A DNA stretch of 64,000 bases from Sulfitobacter sediminilitoris (GCF_010667575.1 NZ_JAABNT010000003.1:310001-374000), one strand, 5' to 3'. Shown: positions 18,645 to 28,181, counted from the stretch's first letter. Program-made: numbers and translations. The notes: a model not told the origin generated them from the letters alone.

Positions 18645-19433
18645 TTAGCGCCCCCGCAACTTGCTGGGGGGCATACCTGTATGATGTTGAATAAAGCGGG
18701 TAAAATACGCGGCAGACCCAAATCCAAGAAATGCTGCAATCTGTTGGGCAGGTTCTTTTGTTTCCATCAATAGCCGCCGCGCCTCGTGTAGCACGCGTTC
18801 GGTCAACAAGTCCGATGCTGTCTTGCCTGTGGCGGCCTTAACAGCGCGCGTCAGGTGGGTCGGGGTCACGTCAAGGCTCGTCGCGTAATCCGCCATCGTG
18901 TCTCCGGAGCGGAAGCGCTGTGCAAGCAGATCGCAGAACCGTTTGCTAAGGCGTCCGGCAGCGTTGCGTTTTTCGGGAACATGTTCTTCCTGCATGATCT
19001 GGCGCCGCAGCCAAACCGACATCAATGCCGCATGTGCCTCAAGCGCATCGCCGCGCAAAGGTCGCTTGCCCTGTTCTTCGCGGCCAGCGGCTTCAATCAG
19101 ATTTGTCAGTTCGGACTGGGTTTGTGCGTCGCGAATCCGCAGGTGCCGCGGGATTTCAGGCACGCGCAGCGGCGAAGCGACGGGCAGAACAACGGCTTGC
19201 CCGATGCTTTGCCGCCCCAAGTCCAGCGCAAAAACCGTCCCTGCAGGAACAAAGAGTGCATTGTGCGCCCCAGTGCCACGCCGCATTCCGTCCAGCAGAA
19301 CGCGCCCCTGACCGCGGGTAATCCACACCAGCAAATGATAGGGACGGTCATGAACAAGCTGAAGCCGCCAGTCCTGACCCTGAGCAAGCTGGGCAAGGCT
19401 ATGAACACGGATGTCGTCGGGGGTCGATTTCAT
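18645..19433 (-). CDS. AraC family transcriptional regulator
   Basis: 262 residues. An N-terminal cupin-like sensing domain (~1-130; LLVWITRGQGRVLLDG) is joined to a C-terminal double helix-turn-helix domain (~165-262), with the second HTH ending FLGFGSAAYFTRFIQHHTGMPPSKLR as in the family signature. The ligand is unknown. It lies upstream of, and in the same direction as, the peptide ABC operon, so that operon is a candidate target, but no operator was recognised. Confidence 0.88.
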   Translation of the reverse strand: MKSTPDDIRVHSLAQLAQGQDWRLQLVHDRPYHLLVWITRGQGRVLLDGMRRGTGAHNALFVPAGTVFALDLGRQSIGQAVVLPVASPLRVPEIPRHLRIRDAQTQSELTNLIEAAGREEQGKRPLRGDALEAHAALMSVWLRRQIMQEEHVPEKRNAAGRLSKRFCDLLAQRFRSGDTMADYATSLDVTPTHLTRAVKAATGKTASDLLTERVLHEARRLLMETKEPAQQIAAFLGFGSAAYFTRFIQHHTGMPPSKLRGR

Positions 19434-19506
19434 CCTTGATCGTATATTCGCAAAATTCAGAAATTGAAATCAGGTATTTACCCTCAAAAAGTGGAGAATT
19501 GGAAAC

Positions 19507-20391
19507 TCAGCCGAGTGCGATCGGGCGCCAATCCGCCATTTTGCTGCGCATCCAAGTGCGCTGTCGCTTGGCAAATCGCCGTGTCGCGATGACTGCTGCC
19601 GCTTTGGCCGCCTCCAAAGTGATTTCCCCGCGTACATGCGCCATCAGTTCAGGCACTCCGATTGCGCGGTGCGCGGGCAGGGTGGGGTCATAGACGTCTT
19701 GCTGCGCGTCTACCTCTTCCAAGGCGCCTTCGCGGATCATGATGTCAAAACGCGTTTCGATACGTTCATTCAGCCAGTCCTTGTTCACGTCGAAGACAAT
19801 CGGGTAACAGTTGGGCAGGGCCAGCAGCGGAGGGCCGGTTTCATTCTGCCAGGCAGCCAGCCCACGCCCAGTGGCGGCCAACACTTCCCAGGCCCGCTGC
19901 ACACGCGCACGGTTCTGAATGTCGATCCGATTGCGGGTTGAGCTATCAAGCGTAGCCAACAAAGCGTCGAGGGGCATCTGATCGCCCTCTGTGCGCACCT
20001 CTGGCGGCGTCGCGGGGATCTCGGCCAAGCCCTGCGTGAGCGCTGTGAAATACAGCCCCGTACCTCCCACGATGATCAATCGGTCCCCAGAGCCAAGCAG
20101 CTCTGTCACCTCGCGCAGCCAGTGTCCGGTCGAATAAGGCATCGTAGCGGCAACATGACCGTAAAGGGCGTGCAGGGTCTGCGCCTCTTCCTGTGGCGAA
20201 GGGCGGGCGGTGATCACACGCCAGCAGTCATAGACCTGCGATGCATCCGCGTTCACGATGACACCGCCCTGCCGTGCAGCAATTTCCAGCGCCAATGCGG
20301 ACTTTCCTGACGCCGTCGGCCCCGCGATCAGCACATGCTGGCCCGCTGGCACCGCCCTGATCGCATCAGAGAAAATCGACGACATCTGCAT
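19507..20391 (-). CDS. miaA: tRNA dimethylallyltransferase
   Basis: 294 residues. The P-loop [11 protein letters not shown] lies at ~24-34, followed by [21 protein letters not shown] and the C-terminal RFAKRQRTW motif of the family. It transfers dimethylallyl to N6 of A37 in tRNAs reading UNN codons. Divergent from pyrH, with about 95 bases between the start codons. Confidence 0.93.
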   Translation of the reverse strand: MQMSSIFSDAIRAVPAGQHVLIAGPTASGKSALALEIAARQGGVIVNADASQVYDCWRVITARPSPQEEAQTLHALYGHVAATMPYSTGHWLREVTELLGSGDRLIIVGGTGLYFTALTQGLAEIPATPPEVRTEGDQMPLDALLATLDSSTRNRIDIQNRARVQRAWEVLAATGRGLAAWQNETGPPLLALPNCYPIVFDVNKDWLNERIETRFDIMIREGALEEVDAQQDVYDPTLPAHRAIGVPELMAHVRGEITLEAAKAAAVIATRRFAKRQRTWMRSKMADWRPIALG

Positions 20392-20486
20392 TTCTTTTCC
20401 GACCCGTGTTGCGGCGCATTGAACCTTGCCGTCATTTGCGACATTTTGCGCGAAATTGTAATCCCCAGTGCCCGGAAGGTTCCCAT

Positions 20487-21215
20487 ATGCCCCAAGATGC
20501 CCCGAAAGTGACCTTCAAACGCGTGATGCTCAAGATTTCCGGAGAAGCGCTGATGGGAGATCAGGGCTTTGGCCTGCATCCGCCGACGGTTGAGCGTATC
20601 GCGCGCGAAGTACAATCGGTCCACGAACTTGGCGTTGAGATTTGTATGGTGATCGGTGGCGGCAACATCTTTCGTGGGCTGCAAGGCTCCGCGCAGGGTA
20701 TGGAGCGGACGACGGCAGACTACATGGGCATGTTGGCGACAGTGATGAATGCGCTTGCGATGCAGTCGGCGCTTGAAGGTCTGGGCATCCACACCCGCGT
20801 CATTTCCGCCATTACGATGAACGAAGTTGCCGAACCCTATATCCGCCGCCGTGCCGTGCGGCACCTTGAGAAAAAGCGCGTCTGCATTTTTGCCGCAGGT
20901 ACCGGGAACCCTTACTTCACCACGGACACAGCCGCGACCCTGCGCGCCAACGAGATGTCCTGCGAGGCGATCTTCAAGGGCACCAAAGTGGACGGAGTCT
21001 ATGACAAGGACCCGGCGAAACACTCAGATGCAAAGCGTTACGATACGGTAAGCTATGACGATGTTCTGGCCAAGCGACTGGGCGTGATGGATGCCTCCGC
21101 CATTGCCCTGGCGCGGGACAATAATCTTCCGATCATCGTGTTCTCGCTTGATGAACCGGGTGGTTTCCGTGGTATTCTTGCCGGGCATGGCACATACACT
21201 CGGGTTCAGGGCTAA
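20487..21215 (+). CDS. pyrH: UMP kinase
   Basis: 242 residues from the ATG at 20487, preceded by CCGGAAGG; an upstream in-frame extension to 20406 is not conserved-looking. Amino-acid-kinase fold motifs are present: [38 protein letters not shown] and [10 protein letters not shown]. It phosphorylates UMP to UDP and in bacteria is a hexamer regulated by GTP and UTP. frr and uppS usually follow directly; here about 1.8 kb of damaged genes intervenes. Confidence 0.95.
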   Translation: MPQDAPKVTFKRVMLKISGEALMGDQGFGLHPPTVERIAREVQSVHELGVEICMVIGGGNIFRGLQGSAQGMERTTADYMGMLATVMNALAMQSALEGLGIHTRVISAITMNEVAEPYIRRRAVRHLEKKRVCIFAAGTGNPYFTTDTAATLRANEMSCEAIFKGTKVDGVYDKDPAKHSDAKRYDTVSYDDVLAKRLGVMDASAIALARDNNLPIIVFSLDEPGGFRGILAGHGTYTRVQG

Positions 21216-21302
21216 CTCTGGCTACCGCCTTATATGCGCACTCAAAATCCCTGAGCGTCTACTGCGAAAAGTCTGGCTGAACGCCGCAGCCCGGCTCATT
21301 AT

Positions 21303-21321
21303 TCGGCCGTTTTTTGGCCGA
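21303..21321 (+). terminator. Possible weak terminator after pyrH
   Basis: TCGGCC/GGCCGA form a perfect 6-base stem whose loop is GTTTTTT, about 90 bases after the pyrH stop. The T run is in the loop rather than after the stem, so function as a terminator is doubtful. Confidence 0.3.
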
Positions 21322-21408
21322 TTCTGAACCCTACTTTTAGGCGAATTCTCGCAATGGGTGTATTCTACATGTGCTTTCTGCAAAACATTCTTACCTTTGG
21401 GGGAAATT

Positions 21409-21734
21409 ATGGAACGTCAACTACGCGCCATATTGGCGCAGAATCAAATGCTCGCAACCCGGCTTTCAGCGCTGGAAAACCTCGTGGTAACTGCACGGAT
21501 TCCGCCGGACTGGGTGACTGACCCTGCACCGGATGGTGGCGGGTTTGGTGGTGGTATCACCGCGGTGGTGGCATCTGGGGCGGTGGAATTGATCCGATCG
21601 CTGATCCCGCACCTGAAGAACTGGGCAAACTGGGAAAGATACAGATTGAATCGCGGCTGGCCGATATTGGTCACATGCGGGCCAAACTGGACTCCCTCGA
21701 AAAACTTCTCAAGCACGAGATGAAACGCTTCTGA
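21409..21734 (+). pseudogene. Small helical protein gene split by an apparent -1 frameshift
   Basis: A good ribosome binding site (GGGGGA) precedes the ATG at 21409. The first frame encodes MERQLRAILAQNQMLATRL then RIPPDWVTDPAPDGGGFGGG, about 50 protein-like residues, after which it loses character and stops at 21723. From about 21560 the -1 frame takes over with GGGIWGGGIDPIADPAPEEL and an amphipathic helical tail ending EKLLKHEMKRF, stopping at 21734. One missing G in the run near 21573 would restore a single ~108-residue protein with a Gly-rich hinge between two helical parts. It may be a frameshift mutation, a sequencing error or programmed slippage. Family not recognised. Confidence 0.65.
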
Positions 21735-21813
21735 GCGCATCGTTCAGATAAGGAGACGTGCGGGGGTGATCCGGGCGTCTCCATCCGATTGCAGTTTTCA
21801 TTGAAAGGGCGGC

Positions 21814-22967
21814 GTGATGTTGATCAAGAAGGCCGAAGCGCCTCTTCAGACGCTTTTTGTTGGATTTCAGGATCAGGACAACCTTGGCTTGCGGTACTTG
21901 ATGGCAACGGCGGGAGCTGCCGGACATCATACCGATATTGAGACCTTCAGCGATGATCCAGCTGTGCTTATCCGCAAGGTGATGGCGGACAAGCCCGATT
22001 TCATAGGGTTCTCTCTCATTTTTCAGTTCATGACTGCCAAGTTCGCGGTCGTCATTGACGCGCTTAGGCAGGCTGGTGTCACTGCACATGTCGCACTTGG
22101 GGGGCACTACCCAAGCTTCGATCCCAAGGAGGTCCTCAGCGTCGTCAATGGTGCCGACAGCGTCATCCGGTTTGAAGGCGAGGCAACTCTGCTTGACTTG
22201 TTGGCGCATCTCGGTCGCGGCACAGCATGGCAAGAGACAGAGGGTCTTATGGCACGCCTTGACGACGGGGCCATCAGGGAAAACAGACTGCGCAAGCAGA
22301 TCATGCGGCTGGATGACATTCCATGGCCGGATCGCGGTGATATCGCCTATGAACGATCTGAACGGCCAACAGCAGCTATCCTTGGGTCGCGTGGGTGTCC
22401 ATGGAATTGTGACTTCTGTTCGATCCGCCCGTTCTACGAAGCACAGGACGGTGCATTGCGCCGGTTGCGCAGTCCGGGTGATGTCGTCGCGGAGATGCGC
22501 CATCTGTACCATGATCGGGGCGTGGCGCTGTTTCTGTTTCAGGACGATGATTTTCTGGCGACCGGCGCGCGGGCAAGGAATTGGGCGGGCGATGTGGCTG
22601 ACCTGATCGCAGACAGCGATATCGGCGGCAAGGTAGCATGGAAGATGTCCTGCCGGTCAGATGAGTTGCGGCCCGATATCATCAGGCGCTTGATTACTTT
22701 GAGCGGACGCCGTTGCAGGATGTAACCGTGCATTCCGGTTTTCTGGCCGCACTCACCCGGCGCGAGTTGACCGAACAGGGGCTTATCACTGATCAGCTGG
22801 ACCGTTTCTGGGGGGATGCGGAACGGCAGGCCCGCCGCCGGGCTGTGCATGACCGCAACTTGCGGGTGGCTTTGGCAAAAGCTGGACATTCGCCGACAAT
22901 GATTGGGAGACCCGCGGCATCGGCGTGCGCTAAAGTCTGCAATAGTGCTCTGGCGGGCGCGCGATAA
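21814..22967 (+). pseudogene. B12-binding radical SAM protein, internally deleted and frameshifted
   Basis: The first part (GTG 21814 or ATG 21817 to the stop at 22725) encodes an N-terminal cobalamin-binding-like domain (~10-140) and the beginning of a radical SAM domain with the CPWNCDFC cluster motif (C195, C199, C202). It then runs out of frame after RPDIIRR. From about 22686 a second frame reads ALDYFERTPLQDVTVHSGFLAALT and continues as a plausible C-terminal helical tail to 22967. Family members are usually 500 or more residues; about 200-250 residues, including most of the radical SAM barrel, are missing. The product is unlikely to be active. The original substrate is unknown. Confidence 0.72.
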
Positions 22968-23047
22968 AGGTTACTGGTCTTTTAATCATTTGATGTTTTA
23001 TACCTGTGCGAAAGCCGAACAATGGCGATACCACAGGAAGATAACCA

Positions 23048-23611
23048 ATGCCTGATGACTTTATGCTCGACACCGACGATCTGGAGCGGCGCATGAAAGG
23101 CGCGATTGCGTCTTTGCGGACTGAATTCTCGTCTTTACGCACCGGTCGCGCCTCTGCCTCCATGCTTGAGCCGGTGATGGTGGATGCCTACGGCGCGATG
23201 ACCCCGATCAATCAGGTTGGCACCGTAAACGTGCCAGAGTCGCGCATGGTCACCATCAACGTCTGGGACAAGGGGCTGGTCGGCAAGGTCGAGAAAGCGA
23301 TCCGGGAAAGCGGACTGGGGATCAACCCGCAGCTTAACGGTACCATCATCATGCTGCCCATTCCCGAACTCAACGAGGAACGCCGCCGCGATCTGACCAA
23401 GGTCGCAGGCCAATATGCCGAGAACGCGCGCGTCTCGATCCGGAATGTGCGCCGCGACGGGATGGACCAGATCAAGAAGGGCAAAGCCGACGGCATGTCC
23501 GAGGATGACCAGAAGATCTGGGAAGATGAAGTGCAGGAAATGACCAACAAGTACATTTCCATGGTCGATGACCAACTTGAGACGAAACAGGCCGAGATCA
23601 TGCAGGTCTGA
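23048..23611 (+). CDS. frr: Ribosome recycling factor
   Basis: 187 residues, normal length for the family. Typical stretches include [34 protein letters not shown] and the three-helix-bundle tail. With EF-G it splits post-termination ribosomes. AGGAAG precedes the start. It is followed by uppS after 85 bases. Confidence 0.95.
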   Translation: MPDDFMLDTDDLERRMKGAIASLRTEFSSLRTGRASASMLEPVMVDAYGAMTPINQVGTVNVPESRMVTINVWDKGLVGKVEKAIRESGLGINPQLNGTIIMLPIPELNEERRRDLTKVAGQYAENARVSIRNVRRDGMDQIKKGKADGMSEDDQKIWEDEVQEMTNKYISMVDDQLETKQAEIMQV

Positions 23612-23696
23612 ATGACCTTGTTGCTAGGCCCTTCAACGAAGGGCTTTGGTCATTGTCTGGGCGGAGGCCCGGATCGACACACAGGAAACCCCGCCG

Positions 23697-24446
23697 ATGC
23701 CGCAAACAGCCACACAGCCTGAGATTTCCGCTGACCTTGTCGAAGGCGGGCCGCGTCACGTGGCCATCATCATGGACGGAAATGGCCGGTGGGCGACACA
23801 ACGGGGACGTCCACGTCTGTTTGGGCACCATGCGGGTGCCAAACGGGTGCGCGAGATCGTCGAGGCCTGTCCGGATTTCGGGGTTGAGTACCTGACGATC
23901 TTTGCCTTTTCGACCGAGAACTGGAAGCGGACCCAAGTCGAAGTGGCCGGGCTGATGAGCCTATTTCGCCGTTATATCAACAAGGAAACCCGGCATCTGC
24001 GGGACCGGGGTGTCAGGGTGCGATTCATCGGGGATCGGGTGCGGCTTGATGACAAGCTGATCAACCTCATGAACGAGCTGGAAGATGCCACGGCGCATAA
24101 CACCAAGTTCAATCTGACCATTGCCATCAATTATGGTGGCCGGGATGAGGTGGCGCGCGCCACACATCGTCTGGCACAAGACGTGGCAAGCGGTCGGCTG
24201 GATCCTGACAGCGTGGATGAAGAAACGCTGCCAAAATATTTGGATACATACGTTTTACCCGATCCTGACCTTGTGATCCGGACCAGTGGTGAAGCGCGCA
24301 TCTCGAACTTCCTGCTGTGGCAGTCGGCGTATTCCGAATATGAATTCATCGATACGCTCTGGCCCGATTTCACCCGTGCCGAGTTTGGTGATCTCTGCGC
24401 CTCCTATGGCGGGCGCGACCGGCGCTTTGGTGCGGTCAAGGCGTGA
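23697..24446 (+). CDS. uppS: Undecaprenyl diphosphate synthase (isoprenyl transferase)
   Basis: 249 residues from the ATG at 23697 (CAGGAAACC upstream); an in-frame start at 23646 would run through the leader. The catalytic MDGNGRWA motif lies near residue 24, with FAFSTENW near 75 and RTSGEARISNFLLWQSAYSE near 200. It makes the C55 lipid carrier for peptidoglycan and O-antigen synthesis. cdsA starts 10 bases later. Confidence 0.94.
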   Translation: MPQTATQPEISADLVEGGPRHVAIIMDGNGRWATQRGRPRLFGHHAGAKRVREIVEACPDFGVEYLTIFAFSTENWKRTQVEVAGLMSLFRRYINKETRHLRDRGVRVRFIGDRVRLDDKLINLMNELEDATAHNTKFNLTIAINYGGRDEVARATHRLAQDVASGRLDPDSVDEETLPKYLDTYVLPDPDLVIRTSGEARISNFLLWQSAYSEYEFIDTLWPDFTRAEFGDLCASYGGRDRRFGAVKA

Positions 24447-24456
24447 GGCAAAAGAC

Positions 24457-25251
24457 ATGAGCAAATCCGCAGAGCAGTGGTCTGATCTGAACGCCCGTAT
24501 GGGCGCGGGGGCTGCGATGGTGGTGATCGGACTGGTGGGCATCTGGTTGGGTGGTCACATCTTTCATCTGCTGGTCGCCCTGATCTGCGGTTTGATGGTG
24601 TGGGAACTGGTTGGTATGTTGCGCCCCGGCGTACGTCACTCGCAGCTGCAACTGGGCGTCCTGACCGGCGTTGCGGTTTTCCTCGCGATATATCTTCCGG
24701 TGGGCTTTGCCTTGCCGATCTTGCTGGCGCCCGCGCTGACTGGGTTTGGCCAGCTTGAACAGAACCGTACGATCTACATGAGCTTTACAGTCCTGATCCT
24801 GCTGGCGGGCTACGGCATGATGCAGGTCCGCGATGATCTGGGTTTCGGATGGCTGTTGTGGCTGGTTCTGGTTGTCGTGGTGACGGACGTGGTTGGTTAC
24901 TTTGCCGGTCGGATGATCGGTGGACCAAAGTTCTGGCCTGCCGTTTCGCCCAAGAAAACATGGGCAGGGACGGCTTCTGGATGGGTTGGCGCGGCACTTG
25001 TCGGGCTTTTGTTTTCCATCAGCTCGGGTGTGGGTCTGCAATTGATCGGCATTTCCATCGCCGTATCCATGGCCTCGCAAATGGGGGACATCGCGGAATC
25101 CGGCATGAAGCGAAAGATGGGGGTCAAGGACAGCTCGAACCTCATTCCGGGTCACGGTGGTCTGATGGACCGGTTCGACGGGATGCTGGGGGCGGCGCTG
25201 TTCCTTCTGGTCATTGGCCAGTTCATCGGTTTTCCACCGGGTCTTGGCTGA
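24457..25251 (+). CDS. cdsA: Phosphatidate cytidylyltransferase
   Basis: 264 residues from the ATG at 24457. Several hydrophobic helices and the C-terminal CDP-DAG synthase signature (SGMKRKMGVKDSSN then PGHGGLMDRFDGM, ~215-245) are visible. It converts phosphatidate and CTP to CDP-diacylglycerol in the inner membrane. dxr follows after 3 bases. Confidence 0.93.
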   Translation: MSKSAEQWSDLNARMGAGAAMVVIGLVGIWLGGHIFHLLVALICGLMVWELVGMLRPGVRHSQLQLGVLTGVAVFLAIYLPVGFALPILLAPALTGFGQLEQNRTIYMSFTVLILLAGYGMMQVRDDLGFGWLLWLVLVVVVTDVVGYFAGRMIGGPKFWPAVSPKKTWAGTASGWVGAALVGLLFSISSGVGLQLIGISIAVSMASQMGDIAESGMKRKMGVKDSSNLIPGHGGLMDRFDGMLGAALFLLVIGQFIGFPPGLG

Positions 25252-25254
25252 ACC

Positions 25255-26430
25255 GTGACGCGCAAGGTCAGCATTCTGGGGGCCACCGGGTCCATCGGTC
25301 AGAACACCATTGATCTGATCGGCCGCGCGCCGGATGAGTATGACGTGGTTGCGCTGACCGGGGCCGGGAACATCGCCCAGCTTGCCAAGGACGCAATGGC
25401 GTTGAAGGCCGACGTCGCTGTGACGGCCCACGATCACCTATTGGATGACTTGCGAGACGCCTTGCGCGGCTCGGAGGTTCAGGCAGCTGCGGGCGCCGCA
25501 GCGCTTGTTGAAAGTGCAACCCGTCCAGCTGACTGGATCATGTCCGCCATTGTGGGTGCAGCGGGGCTTGCCCCCGGCCTGGCTGCGCTTGAACAAGGCA
25601 CAACGCTGGCCCTGGCCAACAAGGAATCGCTGGTTTGTGCGGGCGAATTGGTGCTGCGCACGGCCAAGACCCATGGCACCGCGATTCTTCCAGTTGACAG
25701 CGAACACTCCGCCATTTTTCAGGCGTTGATCGGCGAGGACATGGGCAGTGTCGAGCGGATCATCATCACCGCCAGCGGGGGGGCATTCCGCGACTGGCCG
25801 ATTGAGAAACTGGCAGAGGCAACGCTGGATCAGGCCTCAAGCCATCCCAACTGGGACATGGGCCAGCGCATCACCATCGATTCAGCCTCAATGTTCAACA
25901 AGGCGATGGAGGTTATTGAAACCCATGAATTTTTTGGCGTCGGTCCGGAACAGATCGAGGCGCTGGTACACCCCCAATCCATGATTCACGCCCTTGTCGG
26001 TTTCATCGATGGCGCGTTGATGGCGCACGTGGGTCCGCCCGATATGCGCCACGCCATCGGGTTTGCCCTGCATCACCCGGAGCGCAAGGCGCTGCCCGTT
26101 GAACGGCTTGATCTTGCGGCCATCGGCCAGTTCGAATTCCGCGCGCCCGATGAAATCCGCTGGCCCGCCTTGCGTCTTGCCCGCGAGGTGATGGAGGCAG
26201 GTGGCATGATGGGCGCGGTATTCAACGCGGCCAAGGAAACGGCGCTGGACGGATTCATTGCGGGACAGATTAAATTTACCCAGATGGCGGACGTGGTTGA
26301 GGACACCATGTCACATATGGCCGCGTTAGATAGACATATTGCTGCCACCATGACCCTTGATAACGTGCTTCAAGTAGACCATTTGGCACGTAAGGCGGCA
26401 CAGGCCGCCATTGCCAAAAGAGCAGGATAA
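25255..26430 (+). CDS. dxr: 1-deoxy-D-xylulose-5-phosphate reductoisomerase
   Basis: 391 residues, starting with GTG at 25255. The NADPH site GATGSIGQNT is at residues ~8-17; PVDSEHSAIFQ and the metal/substrate region SGGAFRDWP follow, then the helical C-terminal domain. It makes MEP, the first committed step of non-mevalonate isoprenoid synthesis, which feeds the upstream uppS product. Confidence 0.95.
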   Translation: MTRKVSILGATGSIGQNTIDLIGRAPDEYDVVALTGAGNIAQLAKDAMALKADVAVTAHDHLLDDLRDALRGSEVQAAAGAAALVESATRPADWIMSAIVGAAGLAPGLAALEQGTTLALANKESLVCAGELVLRTAKTHGTAILPVDSEHSAIFQALIGEDMGSVERIIITASGGAFRDWPIEKLAEATLDQASSHPNWDMGQRITIDSASMFNKAMEVIETHEFFGVGPEQIEALVHPQSMIHALVGFIDGALMAHVGPPDMRHAIGFALHHPERKALPVERLDLAAIGQFEFRAPDEIRWPALRLAREVMEAGGMMGAVFNAAKETALDGFIAGQIKFTQMADVVEDTMSHMAALDRHIAATMTLDNVLQVDHLARKAAQAAIAKRAG

Positions 26431-26434
26431 CGTT

Positions 26435-27781
26435 TTGGATACTCTTGGACTGATACCGCAGTTTGGCGGGGTGATCTGGACTTTGGTGGCGTTTATCATC
26501 GCATTGTCGGTGATCGTGGCGATCCACGAATATGGCCACTACATCGTGGGCCGCTGGTGCGGGATCAAGGCGGATGTCTTCTCACTCGGATTTGGCCCCG
26601 TAATCTGGTCAGGCAATGATAAGCACGGGACCAAGTGGCAGATCGCAGCACTTCCTTTCGGCGGATACGTGAAGTTCGCGGGTGATGCCAATGCGGCGTC
26701 CGGCAAAGACGAAGAGGCAATGGCCGCTGTCGCGGATGATCCCGAAGCGGCACGTCACACTATGCATGGTGCGCCGCTTTGGGCGCGCTCGCTCACGGTG
26801 GCAGCTGGGCCTGCCTTCAATTTCGCCATGTCGATCCTGATTTTTTTCGCAGTGGCCTATACGCAAGGCGTTCCACGTGATCCTTTGACCGTGGGCGATC
26901 TTCGCGACCTACCACAGGGCCAATTGGAACTGCAGGAAGGGGATGAGGTTCTGGGCTTGAACGGTACCGTGATCCCCGAAGATGAAGTCGCATATTCCGC
27001 GCTGTTGGGCTCCCTGCCGACGGAACCCACCCTGACATATGATATTCGTCGGAACGGACAGGAAATGTCCGTCGAAGGTCCGTTTTTCCTGCCACCACTG
27101 GTCGTGCAGGTGGTCCCCCAATCAGCGGCGATTGAGGCTGGCTTACGTCCGGGTGACGTAATCACGGCCGTCGAAGGCCAGCCGATCTACGCTTTTTCAG
27201 AACTCAAGGCCGCAGTCGAAGGGTCAGACGGGCAGCCTCTGGCGCTTCAGGTTTGGCGCGACGGCGAAACACTTGATTTCACCATGACACCCAAGGCGGT
27301 GGATGAGCCGCAACCGGACGGGTCTTTCAAGCGCGCCCTGCGCATCGGGATCGCAGGCGGAATGGCATTTGAAGCTGCAAGCGAGACGGCAAGCATCGGC
27401 GAGGCGCTGGTGGGCGGGGTCGAGAACACGTGGCGTATCATAACGGGCTCCATTTCCGGCCTGCGTGAGATGATCATCGGAAATATCTCTACCTGCAATC
27501 TGAGCGGGCCAGTTGGAATCGCACAGGCTTCTGGCGCGATGGCAAGCCAAGGCGCGCAGTCCTTTATTTACTTCATCGCGGTTCTGAGCACGGCAGTGGG
27601 ACTGCTGAACCTCTTCCCGATCCCGGCGCTTGATGGCGGCCATTTGACATTCTACGCCTACGAGGCCGTGTCAGGTAAACCGCCAAGCGACAAGGCGCTG
27701 CGGGTGCTGATGACCATAGGGTTGGCGTTGGTGCTATCCTTGATGGTCTTTGCTTTGGGGAATGATCTGTTTTGCCCTTAA
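26435..27781 (+). CDS. rseP: RIP metalloprotease RseP
   Basis: 448 residues from a TTG at 26435, 4 bases after the dxr stop and downstream of AGGA; a TTG at 26411 inside dxr is an alternative. The zinc motif HEYGH is in the first membrane helix (~residue 30), the PDZ region covers ~130-290, and the second active-site motif NLFPIPALDGGH is near 395. It is an inner-membrane site-2 protease that cleaves anti-sigma factors or signal peptides within the membrane. Confidence 0.92.
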   Translation: MDTLGLIPQFGGVIWTLVAFIIALSVIVAIHEYGHYIVGRWCGIKADVFSLGFGPVIWSGNDKHGTKWQIAALPFGGYVKFAGDANAASGKDEEAMAAVADDPEAARHTMHGAPLWARSLTVAAGPAFNFAMSILIFFAVAYTQGVPRDPLTVGDLRDLPQGQLELQEGDEVLGLNGTVIPEDEVAYSALLGSLPTEPTLTYDIRRNGQEMSVEGPFFLPPLVVQVVPQSAAIEAGLRPGDVITAVEGQPIYAFSELKAAVEGSDGQPLALQVWRDGETLDFTMTPKAVDEPQPDGSFKRALRIGIAGGMAFEAASETASIGEALVGGVENTWRIITGSISGLREMIIGNISTCNLSGPVGIAQASGAMASQGAQSFIYFIAVLSTAVGLLNLFPIPALDGGHLTFYAYEAVSGKPPSDKALRVLMTIGLALVLSLMVFALGNDLFCP

Positions 27782-27870
27782 TCGGCTGGGCGATCCTGAA
27801 AGAACCAGACCAAATATTCACTTAACCGGGTGAATGCCCCAATCTTGCCATATTGTGTCCAATTCGTGCC

Positions 27871-27886
27871 TTAAAGCGCAGTTAAC
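27871..27886 (+). promoter_or_regulatory. Perfect CtrA-type box (TTAA-N7-TTAAC)
   Basis: TTAA at 27871-27874, seven bases, then TTAAC at 27882-27886 match the full CtrA consensus. The box ends 28 bases before the start of a 43-residue membrane protein gene. CtrA itself is encoded in this window at 36191. Confidence 0.6.
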
Positions 27887-27914
27887 GTATGTTTAGTGCA
27901 ATGAGGATCGACCG

Positions 27915-28046
27915 ATGCAAGCCATTCAAACATCATATCGCGGGCTGAGCCTGTTAATGGATCTCAACTGGGATCGCGTGCTTTACATCGCGACCATCGC
28001 CTTCGCATTGGCCGCTGGCGCGTTCGTGGGGTCTGTCTACCACTGA
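27915..28046 (+). CDS. 43-residue single-pass membrane protein
   Basis: A short frame with its own AGGA ribosome binding site 8 bases before ATG. The first ~20 residues (MQAIQTSYRGLSLLMDLNWD) are amphipathic. A hydrophobic helix (VLYIATIAFALAAGAFVG) follows and the protein ends SVYH. A terminator-like hairpin follows the stop and a perfect CtrA box precedes it. From memory, similar tiny proteins with an N-terminal DLNWDR segment occur in other Rhodobacterales, which supports a real gene. No function known. Confidence 0.68.
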   Translation: MQAIQTSYRGLSLLMDLNWDRVLYIATIAFALAAGAFVGSVYH

Positions 28047-28049
28047 TCC

Positions 28050-28103
28050 CACCACAGTATGATGTTTTCATAGTGAAATGCACTGCATGATGTGGTGCTT
28101 TTT
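28050..28103 (+). terminator. Probable terminator after the 43-residue gene
   Basis: CACCACA at 28050-28056 pairs with TGTGGTG at 28091-28097, followed by CTTTTT. The loop is long (34 bases) but contains secondary pairing. It would separate the small gene from the bamA promoter. Confidence 0.5.
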
Positions 28104-28117
28104 CGCGTGTCTTGGTT

Positions 28118-28146
28118 TTGACAAACTGTACTAACCTGCGTACTCA
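28118..28146 (+). promoter_or_regulatory. Sigma-70-type promoter for bamA
   Basis: TTGACA (28118-28123), a 17-base spacer and TACTCA (28141-28146) lie 36 bases before the bamA start. The -35 is perfect and the -10 weaker. It would start the bamA-skp-fabZ-lpxA-lpxI-lpxB transcript. Confidence 0.55.
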
Positions 28147-28181
28147 GGTCCCCAACGAAGTCTAAAGATTGGGTTGAAACC

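Noticed and set aside
24436..25437. 333-codon minus-strand frame across cdsA and the start of dxr
   Set aside because: Rich in His, Gln and Arg without motifs; antisense shadow of two well-supported genes.
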